Part shown: piece by piece, positions 50,935-59,764 of the stretch
Layout of the letters: every line of letters begins with the position of its first letter
How positions within the stretch are numbered: the stretch's first letter is position 1
Assembly: GCA_036406675.1 (NCBI GenBank)
Contig: DASXAO010000033.1
Coordinates: forward strand, 1 to 64,000
Reading direction: 5' to 3'
DNA: 64,000 nt
Source: SCGC-AG-212-J23 sp036406675
GTDB taxonomy: Bacteria; Pseudomonadota; Gammaproteobacteria; Burkholderiales; SG8-39
Program-made: the position numbers and the translations under genes
Notes under the pieces: model-generated
The model's database searches: none
The model's input: only the letters and a program-made list of their open reading frames with translations
What the model was told of the DNA's origin: nothing

Positions 50935-51546
50935 ATGGCGGGCGGCTACAGGTACTTCGAAGCGATCGAGAAGAACGCCGGGCTGCTCGGCATCCTGATC
51001 CTCGTGATGGTGTCCCTGGGCGGCCTGGCCGAGATCACGCCGCTCTTCATCCGTGCCCAGGCGGTCGCTCCGGCGCCGGGGTTAAAGCCGTACGAACCGG
51101 TGCGCCTGGCGGGAAGGGACGTCTACGTGCGCGAGGGCTGCTATCTCTGCCACTCGCAGATGATCCGCGCGCTGCGCTTCGAAACCCAGCGCTACGGTCC
51201 CCAGTCGGCCGTCGCGGAGTCCGCGTACGACCGCCCGTTCCAGTGGGGCTCCAAGCGCACCGGTCCCGATCTCGCGCGCATCGGCGGCAAGTATTCCGAT
51301 GCGTGGCAGCGGCTGCATCTCGTCGACCCGCGCGCGGTGGTCCCGGATTCGAACATGCCCGCCTATCGATGGCTGCAATCGGCGAGCCTCGACGGCAGCG
51401 AGATCGCGGCGCGCATGCGCACCCTGCGCGCGCTGGGCGACCCTTACTCCGAGAGCGACATCGCCGCGGCTCCCAAGGCGGTCGAAGGCAAGACCGAGTT
51501 GGATGCGCTGGTCGCTTATCTGCAAGGGCTGGGGGTTTCCCGATGA
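50935..51546 (+). CDS. ccoO: cytochrome cbb3 oxidase subunit II (CcoO)
   Basis: A 203-residue mono-haem cytochrome c with one N-terminal membrane anchor (LLGILILVMVSLGGLAEITPLF). The haem motif is CYLCH at 69-73, and the axial Met is probably in SNMPAYRWL. VYVREGCYLCHSQMIRALRF and GSKRTGPDLARIGGKYSD are conserved CcoO blocks. It starts 10 bases after ccoN and overlaps ccoQ by four bases (ATGA). Confidence 0.95.
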   Translation: MAGGYRYFEAIEKNAGLLGILILVMVSLGGLAEITPLFIRAQAVAPAPGLKPYEPVRLAGRDVYVREGCYLCHSQMIRALRFETQRYGPQSAVAESAYDRPFQWGSKRTGPDLARIGGKYSDAWQRLHLVDPRAVVPDSNMPAYRWLQSASLDGSEIAARMRTLRALGDPYSESDIAAAPKAVEGKTELDALVAYLQGLGVSR

Positions 51547-51698
51547 ATCCATTGTGGGGACAGCTCATCGGGTTCGTCACGCTGATCTTGATGGTCGTCT
51601 TCATCGGGATCTGGGCGTGGGCCTGGCTGCCGTACCACAAGCGCGAGTTCGATGCGCTGGCAAAGCTTCCGATGGAAGACTCGGGGGACGAGGGATGA
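51543..51698 (+). CDS. ccoQ: cytochrome cbb3 oxidase accessory subunit (CcoQ)
   Basis: A 51-residue single-span membrane protein: LIGFVTLILMVVFIGIWAWA is the helix, followed by WLPYHKREFDALAKLPMED, typical of CcoQ (helix, then YxxxxKxxFdEaA). It stabilises the oxidase complex. Overlaps ccoO upstream and ccoP downstream by four bases each. Confidence 0.92.
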   Translation: MNPLWGQLIGFVTLILMVVFIGIWAWAWLPYHKREFDALAKLPMEDSGDEG

Positions 51699-52594
51699 CC
51701 GATTTCTGGTCGACGTGGGTGGTCGTCCTCGTCGTCTTCAATCTCGGCATTACCGTGTTCCTTTTCCTGTGGGGATTGCGCGTCGACATTCCGACGCAGC
51801 CCGACGGCACGAGCGGCCACGTGTGGGCGCACGGCGTGCTGCGCGAAGGCGTGCGGCGCCTGCCGGCCTGGTGGATCGCGCTCTCCGCGAGCTCGCTCGT
51901 CGCGGGATTGGCCTATCTCGCGCTCTACCCCGGTGTAGGCGCGTTCGCCGGCGCCCTCGGCTGGACCTCGGCCGACGAGCTCGCGCGCAACCAGGGCGCA
52001 AACCGCCGCCTGGAAGCGCCGCTGCTCGAGCGCGTCCGCGGCAAGTCGGTCGAGGCGATCGCGGCCGACCCGCAGGCGCTTGCCGTCGGTCAAGTGCTGT
52101 TCATCGAGAATTGCGCTGCCTGCCATGGCCGCGACGCGCGCGGCAACCAGGCGCTTGGCGCGCCCGACCTGACCGACCGCGACTGGCTCTTCGGCGGAGA
52201 AGGCGCGTCGATCCTCGCGAGCATCCTGGAAGGGCGCCAGAGCACGATGCCGCCGTTCGGCGGCACGAAATCCGACCAGGAGATCCGGGACCTCGCGAAC
52301 TACGTGCTCAGCCTCTCGGGGCGCGCCCACGACTCCTTGCGCGCGCACTTCGGCAAGCCGGCGTTCTCGGCTTGCGCCGCCTGCCACGGCGCCGACGGCA
52401 AGGGCAACCGCACGCTCGGCGCGCCGGATCTCACCGACGGCTTCTGGCTCTATGGCGGCGGCATCGAGGACATCGTCGAAACCATCCGCCGCGGCCGCAA
52501 CGGCGTGATGCCCGCCTTCCGCGGTCGGCTCGGGGAGGAAAATGCTTCGCTCGTCGCCGCGTGGGTATACGCAAAATCCCGCCCCACAAAGTGA
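51695..52594 (+). CDS. ccoP: cytochrome cbb3 oxidase subunit III (CcoP)
   Basis: A 299-residue di-haem cytochrome c. Two N-terminal membrane segments (WVVVLVVFNLGITVFLFLWG and ALSASSLVAGLAYLALYPG) precede two c-type haem sites, C140-A-A-C-H144 and C227-A-A-C-H231. MPPF and MPAF contain the likely axial methionines. It passes electrons from the periplasmic cytochrome pool to CcoO/CcoN. Its last 53 bases overlap the ccoI reading frame. Confidence 0.95.
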   Translation: MTDFWSTWVVVLVVFNLGITVFLFLWGLRVDIPTQPDGTSGHVWAHGVLREGVRRLPAWWIALSASSLVAGLAYLALYPGVGAFAGALGWTSADELARNQGANRRLEAPLLERVRGKSVEAIAADPQALAVGQVLFIENCAACHGRDARGNQALGAPDLTDRDWLFGGEGASILASILEGRQSTMPPFGGTKSDQEIRDLANYVLSLSGRAHDSLRAHFGKPAFSACAACHGADGKGNRTLGAPDLTDGFWLYGGGIEDIVETIRRGRNGVMPAFRGRLGEENASLVAAWVYAKSRPTK

Positions 52595-55046
52595 CCTGAA
52601 GGCGTGCTGGCATTGCGGGGAGGCGTTGCCGCCTGATCCGCCGCAAGCGAGTGTCGCCGGCGCGCGGCACGCGGTGTGTTGCAACGGTTGCCGCACGGTC
52701 GCGGAGTGGATCGCGGAGCTGGGCCTCGCCGACTATTACCGCTTGCGCACCGGCTCGGCCGCCCGGGCGCCCGATCCGGGCGAGTCGGAAAAAAGCGCGG
52801 CGGCCTTCCTGCGCCCGGCATTGTCGCGTCACTTCGTGCGCACGCTCGCCGACGGCACGAGCGAGGCGATCGTGCTGATCGACGGCATGCATTGCACCGC
52901 GTGCGCCTGGCTGATCGAGCACACGCTCGGCCGGCTTGCGGGCATCGTCGAGGTTAGCGTCAACCCCGGAGCCCGGCGGGCGCGCATCGTGTTCGACGCC
53001 CGGGCGCTCGCGCTCGCGCGGATCGTCGACGCGCTCGGGCGCGTCGGCTACCGGGCGCTGCCGCTCGACCGCGAAGCGCTCGACGATGCGCGGCGGCGCG
53101 AGACGCGCGCGGCCCAGAAGCGCCTCGCGGTCGCGGGCTTCGGCGCGATGCAGGCGATGATGTACGCGAGCGCGCTCTGGTTCGGCGCCTTCGACGGGGT
53201 CGACGCCGCCACGCGCGAGCTCTTCCGCTGGCTCACGCTGCTGGCGACGACCCCGGTGGTGTTCTATTCGGCGGCGCCGTTCTTCGCCGGCGCCCAGCGC
53301 CTCGTCAGGCTGCGCCGCCTCGGGATGGACGTCCCGGTGGCGCTTGCCGTCGCGCTCATCTACGCGGGCAGCGTCATCGAGCTCTTCGCCGGCGGCCCCG
53401 ACGTCTGGTTCGAGTCGCTCGCCATGTTCGTCTTCTTCCTGTGCGTCGGCCGCTATCTCGAGATGCGGGCGCGCCACCATGCCGGCGACCTGTCGGACGC
53501 GCTCGCGCGGCTGACGCCGGCGTTCGCCGATCGCGTCGAGGCCGACGGGACGCTGCTGCGCGTCGGCGCCCTGGAGCTCGTGCCGGGCGATCGCGTGCTC
53601 GTCCCCGAGGGCGGCAGCGTGCCCGCCGACGGGACGCTCGAAACCGAAGAGTGCCGTGTCGACGAGGCGCTCATCTGCGGCGAATCGACGCCTCGCCGGA
53701 AGCGGCGCGGCGAAGCGTTGTGCGCCGGCAGCATCGTCGCGGGAGCGCCGGCAATCCTGCGCGTGACACGGGTCGGCGCGGATACCGTGGTCGCCGGCAT
53801 CGTCGCGCTCACGACGCGCGCGGCGAGCTCGAAGCCGCGGCTGGCGCGCGACGGCGAGCGCGCGGCAGCCGGCTTTGTCGCGCGGGTGCTGCTGCTCGCG
53901 CTGTGCACGGCCGTCTGCTGGGCGCTCGTCGATCCGTCGCGGGCGCTCGCGGCGACCGTGGCGGTCCTCGTCGTTGCCTGCCCCTGCGCGTTCGCGCTCG
54001 CTGCGCCCGCCGCCGTGACGCGCGCGCTCGCGGTGCTCACCGGCCGGGGCGTGCTGGTCGTGCGCCCCGACGCGCTCGAGCATCTCGCCTCGGCGACGCA
54101 CATTCTCTTCGACAAGACCGGCACGCTGACGGAGCCGGCCGTCGCGCACGATCGCACCGTCACCAGGCATGGCATCGATCGCGACGCCGCGCTCGGCATC
54201 GCCGCGGCGCTCGCGCAGGGCGCCCGCCACCCGCTCGCTCACGCATTCGCCGCCGATGCGCCCGCGATCCTGCCCGCCGTCGAGGCGCGCGAGAGCGTTG
54301 CCGGTCGCGGAATCGGAGGGGTCGTCGGCGGTCGAGGATATCGTCTCGGCCGAGCCGACCATGCGCTGCGCTTGGATCGGTGTCCGCCGCATCTCGAGGA
54401 CGCGGTGGTGCTCGCGGACGACGAGGGCCTGGTCGCCGCATTCCGGGTCGACGAGCGCCTCCGGCCGGGGGCGCGGGCAGCGGTCGATGCGCTCGTTCGC
54501 GCCGGTGTCGACGTCATGATTGCGAGCGGCGACACCCGGACCCGGGTCGAGGCCGTGGCACGGCGCCTTGGCGTCGCCACGTGGCGAGCGCGCCAGTCCC
54601 CCGCCGACAAGCTGGCGCTTCTCGCTTCGCTTCGCGCACAAGGCGCTCGCATCGCTGTCGTCGGCGACGGCGTCAACGATGCGCCGATGCTTGCCGCTGC
54701 CGACGTCGCGGTAGCGGTCGGCGCGGCCGCCGACGCGGCGCAGGCGGCGAGCGATATCGTGATCACGGGACAACTCGACGCGCTGGCGCAGGCCTGGTCG
54801 ATCGCCCGGCAGACGCTCTCGGTCCTGCGCCAGAACCGGCGCTGGGCCCTCTGCTACAACACCCTCGCCGTGCCGCTCGCGGCGCTCGGTCTGGTGGCGC
54901 CTTGGCTTGCGGCGATCGGAATGTCGGCAAGCTCTCTTGCCGTGGTCATGAACGCGCTGCGCATCGGACGGATTTCCGGGAAGCACGGCGTGAGCGCAAT
55001 GTCGGCCAAGAGTGAAGCGCCCGAGCGACGCGGAGCGCTGGCATGA
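52542..55046 (+). CDS. ccoI: cation-translocating P-type ATPase for oxidase copper supply (CcoI/FixI)
   Basis: An 834-residue P1B-type ATPase. An N-terminal Cys cluster (CWHCG at 22-26 and CCNGC at 46-50) is followed by the heavy-metal domain with GMHCTAC (Cys118, Cys121). The transport helix has CPC (480-482), the phosphorylation site is Asp524 in DKTGTLT, and GDGVNDAPML completes the P-domain. This is the layout of FixI/CcoI, which moves copper for cbb3 assembly. The ATG at 52542 gives a 53-base overlap with ccoP, unusually long, but the family-typical Cys cluster begins only ~20 residues later, so the start could be slightly downstream. Confidence 0.92.
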   Translation: MLRSSPRGYTQNPAPQSDLKACWHCGEALPPDPPQASVAGARHAVCCNGCRTVAEWIAELGLADYYRLRTGSAARAPDPGESEKSAAAFLRPALSRHFVRTLADGTSEAIVLIDGMHCTACAWLIEHTLGRLAGIVEVSVNPGARRARIVFDARALALARIVDALGRVGYRALPLDREALDDARRRETRAAQKRLAVAGFGAMQAMMYASALWFGAFDGVDAATRELFRWLTLLATTPVVFYSAAPFFAGAQRLVRLRRLGMDVPVALAVALIYAGSVIELFAGGPDVWFESLAMFVFFLCVGRYLEMRARHHAGDLSDALARLTPAFADRVEADGTLLRVGALELVPGDRVLVPEGGSVPADGTLETEECRVDEALICGESTPRRKRRGEALCAGSIVAGAPAILRVTRVGADTVVAGIVALTTRAASSKPRLARDGERAAAGFVARVLLLALCTAVCWALVDPSRALAATVAVLVVACPCAFALAAPAAVTRALAVLTGRGVLVVRPDALEHLASATHILFDKTGTLTEPAVAHDRTVTRHGIDRDAALGIAAALAQGARHPLAHAFAADAPAILPAVEARESVAGRGIGGVVGGRGYRLGRADHALRLDRCPPHLEDAVVLADDEGLVAAFRVDERLRPGARAAVDALVRAGVDVMIASGDTRTRVEAVARRLGVATWRARQSPADKLALLASLRAQGARIAVVGDGVNDAPMLAAADVAVAVGAAADAAQAASDIVITGQLDALAQAWSIARQTLSVLRQNRRWALCYNTLAVPLAALGLVAPWLAAIGMSASSLAVVMNALRIGRISGKHGVSAMSAKSEAPERRGALA

Positions 55047-55225
55047 CCAGCCTCCTGCTCCTGATCCCGCTGTCGGTCCTGGTCCTCGTCGGCGCCGGCG
55101 CGGCGCTCTTCTGGGCGATCGACCGCGGGCAATTCGACGACCTGGAGACGCCGGCGCTCTTGCCGCTGATCGACGCCGATGCCAGCGCAAGCAGCGCCGT
55201 CGCCCCCGATGAAGACTCGTCGTGA
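55043..55225 (+). CDS. ccoS: cbb3 oxidase maturation protein CcoS
   Basis: A 60-residue single-span protein. LLLLIPLSVLVLVGAGAALFWAI and then DRGQFDDLETPA are the CcoS signature (helix, then FW.vd.GQFdDLegPa). Needed for cofactor insertion into CcoN in other species. ATGA overlap with ccoI and GTGA overlap with the following membrane protein. Confidence 0.93.
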   Translation: MTSLLLLIPLSVLVLVGAGAALFWAIDRGQFDDLETPALLPLIDADASASSAVAPDEDSS

Positions 55226-55953
55226 CCGGCGGACTGACCCTGGGCGCTGCATCGATCCTTGGCATCGCGGCCAGCGGGCACTGCCTCGTCATGTGCGGCG
55301 GAATCTCCTCCGCGCTCGGACTCGCATCGGCCGGATCGCCCGATGCCAGGCCGCGCCTGCCGTTGATCGTCGCGTATCAGGCCGGCCGGATTGCCTCCTA
55401 CGCCATCGCCGGCGCAATCGCGGGCGGAATGGTCGGCTACGCCGCCGACTGGCTGGACATGGACGCGGTGCGCCGAGGGCTGCGCGCGCTGTCGGCGCTC
55501 GCGCTCGTCGCGGCGGCGCTGGTGGCGTTCGGGACGCTGCGCGATCCGGGGTCGCGGGTCGGGCGGCTGGTATGGCGCCGGATCGCGCCGATCGGCCGGC
55601 GGCTCCTGCCGGTGACGAGCGTCGCGCGCGCCCTCGGCTTCGGCATGGTGTGGGGGTGGATGCCGTGCGGCTTCGCGTATACCGTGATCCTGATCGCGGC
55701 GCTGGAGCAGGATGCGCTGCGCGCGGCGGCGACGATGCTCGCTTTCGGCATGGGGACGGCACCGACGATGATCGCGCTCGCCTACGGAGCGCGGCGCGCG
55801 GCGAGCCTGGCTTCGGGAGGCGCCGCCCGCCGCGTTGCCGGCACGGTCCTCATCTGCAGCGCTGCCCTCACGTTGCTGGCGCCGCAGATCGTGGCCGCCG
55901 CGCCATGGCTGCATCCCTGGATGCAGTACCTGTGCAGATCCGATGCGCCATGA
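55222..55953 (+). CDS. sulfite exporter TauE/SafE-like membrane protein of cbb3 locus
   Basis: A 243-residue membrane protein with about six helices of the UreH/DsbD-like TauE/SafE group. GHCLVMCGGISSALG near the start has His and Cys residues in the first helix pair; MVWGWMPCGFAYTVILIAAL carries a second conserved Cys-Pro helix. Proteins of this type commonly close cco operons and are thought to help copper or redox maturation of the oxidase. GTG start overlaps ccoS. ccoG and ccoH genes are not in this window. It is followed by a 13-bp-stem hairpin. Confidence 0.85.
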   Translation: MTGGLTLGAASILGIAASGHCLVMCGGISSALGLASAGSPDARPRLPLIVAYQAGRIASYAIAGAIAGGMVGYAADWLDMDAVRRGLRALSALALVAAALVAFGTLRDPGSRVGRLVWRRIAPIGRRLLPVTSVARALGFGMVWGWMPCGFAYTVILIAALEQDALRAAATMLAFGMGTAPTMIALAYGARRAASLASGGAARRVAGTVLICSAALTLLAPQIVAAAPWLHPWMQYLCRSDAP

Positions 55954-55984
55954 TGCGCTGCGCGTAGATTGCGCACGCTCCGGG

Positions 55985-56024
55985 GGCCGGCAGGGCGTGA
56001 AGCATACCCTTCGCCCTGCCGGCC
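55985..56024. terminator. 13-bp perfect hairpin after the cbb3 operon
   Basis: GGCCGGCAGGGCG (55985-55997), a 14-base loop, then the exact complement CGCCCTGCCGGCC (56012-56024), 31 bases after the last gene of the oxidase operon. Very stable, but no T-run follows; it probably ends or protects the cco transcript. Confidence 0.6.
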
Positions 56025-56073
56025 GAACTGGCCTAGGATGTGCGCGGCCGTTCGACAACAAGAAGAGGACCCC

Positions 56074-56619
56074 GTGATCCCTGCCTTCCGGCTCGCCTTC
56101 TTCGGCGCACTCCTTCTGTGCTTCGCTCATTCGTCGTTCGCGGCCGAGAAGAAATACGGGCTTTCCGAGCACGGCTTCTTCCAGATGAACGTTCCCGCGG
56201 GCTGGAGCGACCAGGTGCGCGAGGCCGGCCCGTCGCTGCCGCCCACGCTCGCCTTCCGGCCCGGCCGGGGACAGCCCTTCGAGGTGCTGGTCACGCCGAT
56301 CTGGCGCGCGGGGCCGGACGCGCCCGAGTTCACCAAGGACTGGATCCGCAGTCAGGTCTGGGGCGCGGTTGACCAGGTGAAGGACCAATCCCTCGAGCAG
56401 AACATCTCGATCGTCGAGTTCGCGGGCGCGAGCGGCGCGGGCTACTACTTCACCGCCACCGACCGGGCGCCGAAAGCGGGCGAGTACAAATACCTGCTGC
56501 AAGGCATGGTGAGAGTGAGCGAGCTCGTCGTGACCTTCACCATCCTCACGAACGCCGGACAGGAGCCGATCGCGCACCAGGCGCTAATGATGATCAAGAG
56601 CGCGGTGCATGTTCCCTAG
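56074..56619 (+). CDS. secreted protein of unknown function
   Basis: A 181-residue protein with a Sec signal (VIPAFRLAFFGALLLCFAHS, then SFAAE). The mature part, with FFQMNVPAGWSDQVRE, FEVLVTPIW, GAGYYFTATDRAP and LVVTFTILTNAGQEP, is beta-rich and resembles small PsbP-like or DUF periplasmic domains, but I cannot name a family. GTG at 56074 preceded by AGAAGAGG is preferred over an in-frame ATG upstream, which would put a non-signal sequence first. It stands between the cco operon hairpin and the convergent luciferase-like gene, 18 bases away. Confidence 0.75.
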   Translation: MIPAFRLAFFGALLLCFAHSSFAAEKKYGLSEHGFFQMNVPAGWSDQVREAGPSLPPTLAFRPGRGQPFEVLVTPIWRAGPDAPEFTKDWIRSQVWGAVDQVKDQSLEQNISIVEFAGASGAGYYFTATDRAPKAGEYKYLLQGMVRVSELVVTFTILTNAGQEPIAHQALMMIKSAVHVP

Positions 56620-56637
56620 TCGCGGCGATCGAGGCGA

Positions 56638-57738
56638 TCAGCGTGAAGCGATCGCGCGGTTGACGCGCGGCATGACCTCGGTCGCCATCAGCTCCATCGA
56701 GCGCTGGCCGAGCTTGCGGTCCACCCAGTCCATGCCGGCGTAGACCAGCTCGCCGAAGTCGCCCACCTGCTCGCGCAGGGCGAGGAGCTGGTCGACCACC
56801 TTGTTCACGGTGCCGTAGATGCAGAGGCGATCGAGCACGAACTCGTAGGTGACCTCGTGGTCGGGCTGGTCGAGGCGCTCTTTGAACACCGCGTGGCGGC
56901 CGGCTTTCGTGAGCTTGGTCTGGAGCTGCCTGTAGTAGAAGCGATAGGGGCTGTTGGCGTCGTGACGGCCATAGGCCGCGGCGACCTGGTCGTCGTCGGC
57001 TACGAACACGGTGCGGGCGACCCGCCATTCCTCCGGGTCCGGCGTGATTCCCGCCTTCTTCTTTCCTTCGGCGTAGTTGGCCCAGTGGGTCTTCAGCCAA
57101 TGCGGCAGCAGGAAGTTGGCCGAGAGCGGATGGAAATCTCGTTCCCCCATCGCCACCACGCCTTTCGAGAACGGCGCCACCACGGTGCCGACGATCTCGG
57201 GCCGCGGTTTCTGGTAGGGCTTCGGCATCACGCCGACGCCGAAGTCGAGGTCCATGGTCTTGCGCGTGGTGACCTTGAAGCGGTTCCCCGGGAGCTCGAT
57301 GTCGTAGGGGGCGTTGCGCTCCCAGACGGCGAGGATCACGTCGATCGCCTCGGCGAACATCTTGTTGCGGTCTTCCTCGAGGATGCCGATCGCCTCGGCG
57401 TCGGACACGAGCGCGCCCGGGCTCACGCCGAGGATGAAGCGCCCCCCGCAGAGGTGATCGAACATCGCCGCGTTGGCCGCCACGATCACCGGGTGGATCT
57501 GCGACAGGTTGCAGGTGCCGCTCGCGAGCTTGATGCTCTTGGTCGAGTGGATGAGGGTGGCGAGGAACAGCAGCGAGTTGGTGATGTTCTCGGCCTGGTC
57601 GGTGAGGTGCTCGCCGATGAAGACGTCGTGGTAGCCGAGCTGGTCGGCGAGGATCACCGCCTCGCGGTCCTCCTTCAGCGTCTCGGTGTGGTTCCGGTGC
57701 AGCGGGTGCACCGGCATCATGAACATTCCGAGCTTCAT
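56638..57738 (-). CDS. LLM-class flavin-dependent monooxygenase (luciferase-like)
   Basis: A 366-residue bacterial-luciferase-fold enzyme. MKLGMFMMPVHPLHRNHTET, EAVILADQLGYHDVFIGEHL, KLASGTCNLSQIHPVIVAANAAMFDHLCGGRF and LGVSPGALVSDAEAIGI are the F420/FMNH2-binding blocks. Such enzymes insert oxygen into alkanals, ketones or aromatic or sulfonate substrates using reduced flavin from a partner reductase. It is downstream of the molybdenum hydroxylase genes in the same direction (13-base gap), so it may act on a ring hydroxylated by that enzyme; the substrate is unknown. Confidence 0.88.
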   Translation of the reverse strand: MKLGMFMMPVHPLHRNHTETLKEDREAVILADQLGYHDVFIGEHLTDQAENITNSLLFLATLIHSTKSIKLASGTCNLSQIHPVIVAANAAMFDHLCGGRFILGVSPGALVSDAEAIGILEEDRNKMFAEAIDVILAVWERNAPYDIELPGNRFKVTTRKTMDLDFGVGVMPKPYQKPRPEIVGTVVAPFSKGVVAMGERDFHPLSANFLLPHWLKTHWANYAEGKKKAGITPDPEEWRVARTVFVADDDQVAAAYGRHDANSPYRFYYRQLQTKLTKAGRHAVFKERLDQPDHEVTYEFVLDRLCIYGTVNKVVDQLLALREQVGDFGELVYAGMDWVDRKLGQRSMELMATEVMPRVNRAIASR

Positions 57739-57751
57739 CTGTTCTCCTTGG

Positions 57752-59764
57752 CTATTCCATCGCCTTGACGATCCGCTCCGGCGTGAGCGGAAGGTCGCGC
57801 ACGCGCACGCCGAGCGCGTCGTGCAGCGCGTTGGCGATCGCCGCGGCGGTGGGTCCCTGCGCCGCCTCGCCGGCGCCGAGCGATGGCGCGTCGCTTTTCA
57901 CCAGACGCACCTCGACGGCGGGAACCTCGGAGAAGCGTAGGATCGGATAGTCTTCCCAGGACACCGCGCCGACGCGCCCCTCCTCTTTCAGCGTCCAGCT
58001 CGTCGCCTGGATCGCGCCGCCCTCGAGCTGGTTCGCCGCGCCGTCCGGATTGATCGCGAGCCCGACGTCGGCGGCGACGACGAGCCGCTTCACCCGCAGC
58101 ACTTCGCCCGCCTCGACCTCGGCGAGCACCGCACAGTACGCGCCGATGTTCTTGTAGCGGGCAAAACCGATGCCATGCCCCTGGTTTTCTTTTTTCACCC
58201 GAGATTGCCAGTCGGGCTTCAGGGCCTCGAGGACTGCGCGGCCGCGAGGGTCCTTCAGGTGCTTCAGCCTGAACTCGACCGGATCGGTGCCCGCGGCGGC
58301 GGCGAGCTCGTTCATGAACGACTCGATCGCGAAGACGTTGCCGTAGGCGCCTAGCGCGCGCAGCGAGGACGCGCGCCGCGGCGTCTCGCGCACGTAGTGC
58401 TTCACGACCTGGAGGTCCGGGAAGTCGTACAGGGGAATCGCGTTGCGCCCGGCGCCTTCGGGCGGGAGCGCCGGGTCGATGGCCGGGGAGAATTCGAACG
58501 GCTTCTCCAGGTGGCGCGCCGCGATCAGCGACGGCTTGGGCGAGCGCCCGGGCCGGTTGGTGTGGCCGTTGCTCCAGAGCTCGTGCTTCCAGGACACGAT
58601 GCTGCCTGACGCGTCGAGCTGGGCTTCGAGGTCGAGCGCCATCGCCGGCCCGTAGGGCTCCCAGGCGAACTCGTCCTCGCGCGTCCATTGCAGCTTGACC
58701 GGGCGGCCGTTCGCCGCGCGCGCGAGCAGCGCCGCGTCGAGCGCGACGTCGTCGGCGCCGTTATGGCCGTAGCAGCCGGCGCCTTCGGCATGGCTCACCA
58801 CGATGTCCTCCAATTTCATTCCGAGGACGACGGAAAGCTCGTGCCGCAGGCCGAAGATGCCCTGGCTGTGGGTCCAGACCTCGAGCTGGCCGTCCTTCAG
58901 CCGCGCGATCGCGCACGAGGGCCCGATCGAGGCGTGCGCGATGAAGGGCTTCTTGTAGGACGCCTTGATGCTTCTGCCGGCGGGGGGAGCGCCTTTTACT
59001 TCCTTCAGAACCGAGCGCTGGGTGACGTTGTCGCGCAGCCAGCCGTGGAAGTCCTCCGGCACCGGCGTTTCCTTCCACACCGCCTTCGCCCGGAGCTTTG
59101 CCGCGGCGGCGATGGCGAGCTCTTCGCGCTCGGCCAGCACGCCGACGAAGCTTCCGTCGCGAACGAGGATTGCGCCTTCAGGCTTTCCTTCAGGGAGGGA
59201 CGTAAGAGTGGCGAACGGGCGCGATGGCCGGACGATCCTGGCGAACAGCATCCCCGGCAGCGCCATGTCGTGCACGTATGCAGGCTTCCCCGCCACCTTG
59301 CCCGGAAGGTCGATGCGCGGCGCGCTCTTGCCGACGACCTTGGTGGGCGCAGAAGGCTTTGCGCCCGCGGCCGCGGGCGGAACTTCCCCCGCCTCGGCCG
59401 CGCATTCCCAGTAAGTGACGCTGTTGCCGTTTTTCGCCTTGATGGTGCCGTCGTCGACGGCGAGCTCGCCGACCGGCGCGCCGAGCAGCTCCGCGGCATG
59501 CGCGAGCAGCGCGGCGCGCGCCTGCACGCAGGCCTCGCGGATTCCCTTGCCGCCCTCCTGGATCGACATGCTGCCCGAGGTATAGCCCTCGTCGGGGCTG
59601 TGCGCGGTGCTCGGCGGCACGATGCGCACGCGCTCGAACGCGACGTCGAGCTCTTCGGCGGCGATCTGCGCCAGCGCGGTGTTGATGCCCTGGCCGAGCT
59701 CGACCTTGCCGCTCGCGATCCACACCGTGCGGTCGCGCTCGAACCGGATGCGTGGATTCTTCAC
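57752..59764 (-). CDS. molybdopterin-binding aldehyde/isoquinoline oxidoreductase large subunit
   Basis: A 670-residue molybdenum hydroxylase large subunit. IASGKVELGQGINTALAQIAAEEL, YTSGSMSIQEGGKGIREA, VVSHAEGAGCYGHNGADDVALDA and the C-terminal SLGAGEAAQGPTAAAIANAL, whose Glu is the catalytic base, match isoquinoline/aldehyde oxidoreductases of the xanthine oxidase family. No FAD subunit gene is adjacent, as in the two-subunit IorAB type. It hydroxylates N-heterocycles or aldehydes with water. GTG at 59764 overlaps the stop of the iron-sulfur subunit (GTGA). No twin-arginine leader is seen. Confidence 0.9.
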   Translation of the reverse strand: MKNPRIRFERDRTVWIASGKVELGQGINTALAQIAAEELDVAFERVRIVPPSTAHSPDEGYTSGSMSIQEGGKGIREACVQARAALLAHAAELLGAPVGELAVDDGTIKAKNGNSVTYWECAAEAGEVPPAAAGAKPSAPTKVVGKSAPRIDLPGKVAGKPAYVHDMALPGMLFARIVRPSRPFATLTSLPEGKPEGAILVRDGSFVGVLAEREELAIAAAAKLRAKAVWKETPVPEDFHGWLRDNVTQRSVLKEVKGAPPAGRSIKASYKKPFIAHASIGPSCAIARLKDGQLEVWTHSQGIFGLRHELSVVLGMKLEDIVVSHAEGAGCYGHNGADDVALDAALLARAANGRPVKLQWTREDEFAWEPYGPAMALDLEAQLDASGSIVSWKHELWSNGHTNRPGRSPKPSLIAARHLEKPFEFSPAIDPALPPEGAGRNAIPLYDFPDLQVVKHYVRETPRRASSLRALGAYGNVFAIESFMNELAAAAGTDPVEFRLKHLKDPRGRAVLEALKPDWQSRVKKENQGHGIGFARYKNIGAYCAVLAEVEAGEVLRVKRLVVAADVGLAINPDGAANQLEGGAIQATSWTLKEEGRVGAVSWEDYPILRFSEVPAVEVRLVKSDAPSLGAGEAAQGPTAAAIANALHDALGVRVRDLPLTPERIVKAME

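Noticed and set aside
52431..55292. 953-codon open frame antisense to ccoI
   Set aside because: Its translation is Arg/Ala/Asp-rich with no domain, whereas the plus strand encodes a complete P-type ATPase. High GC leaves antisense frames open.
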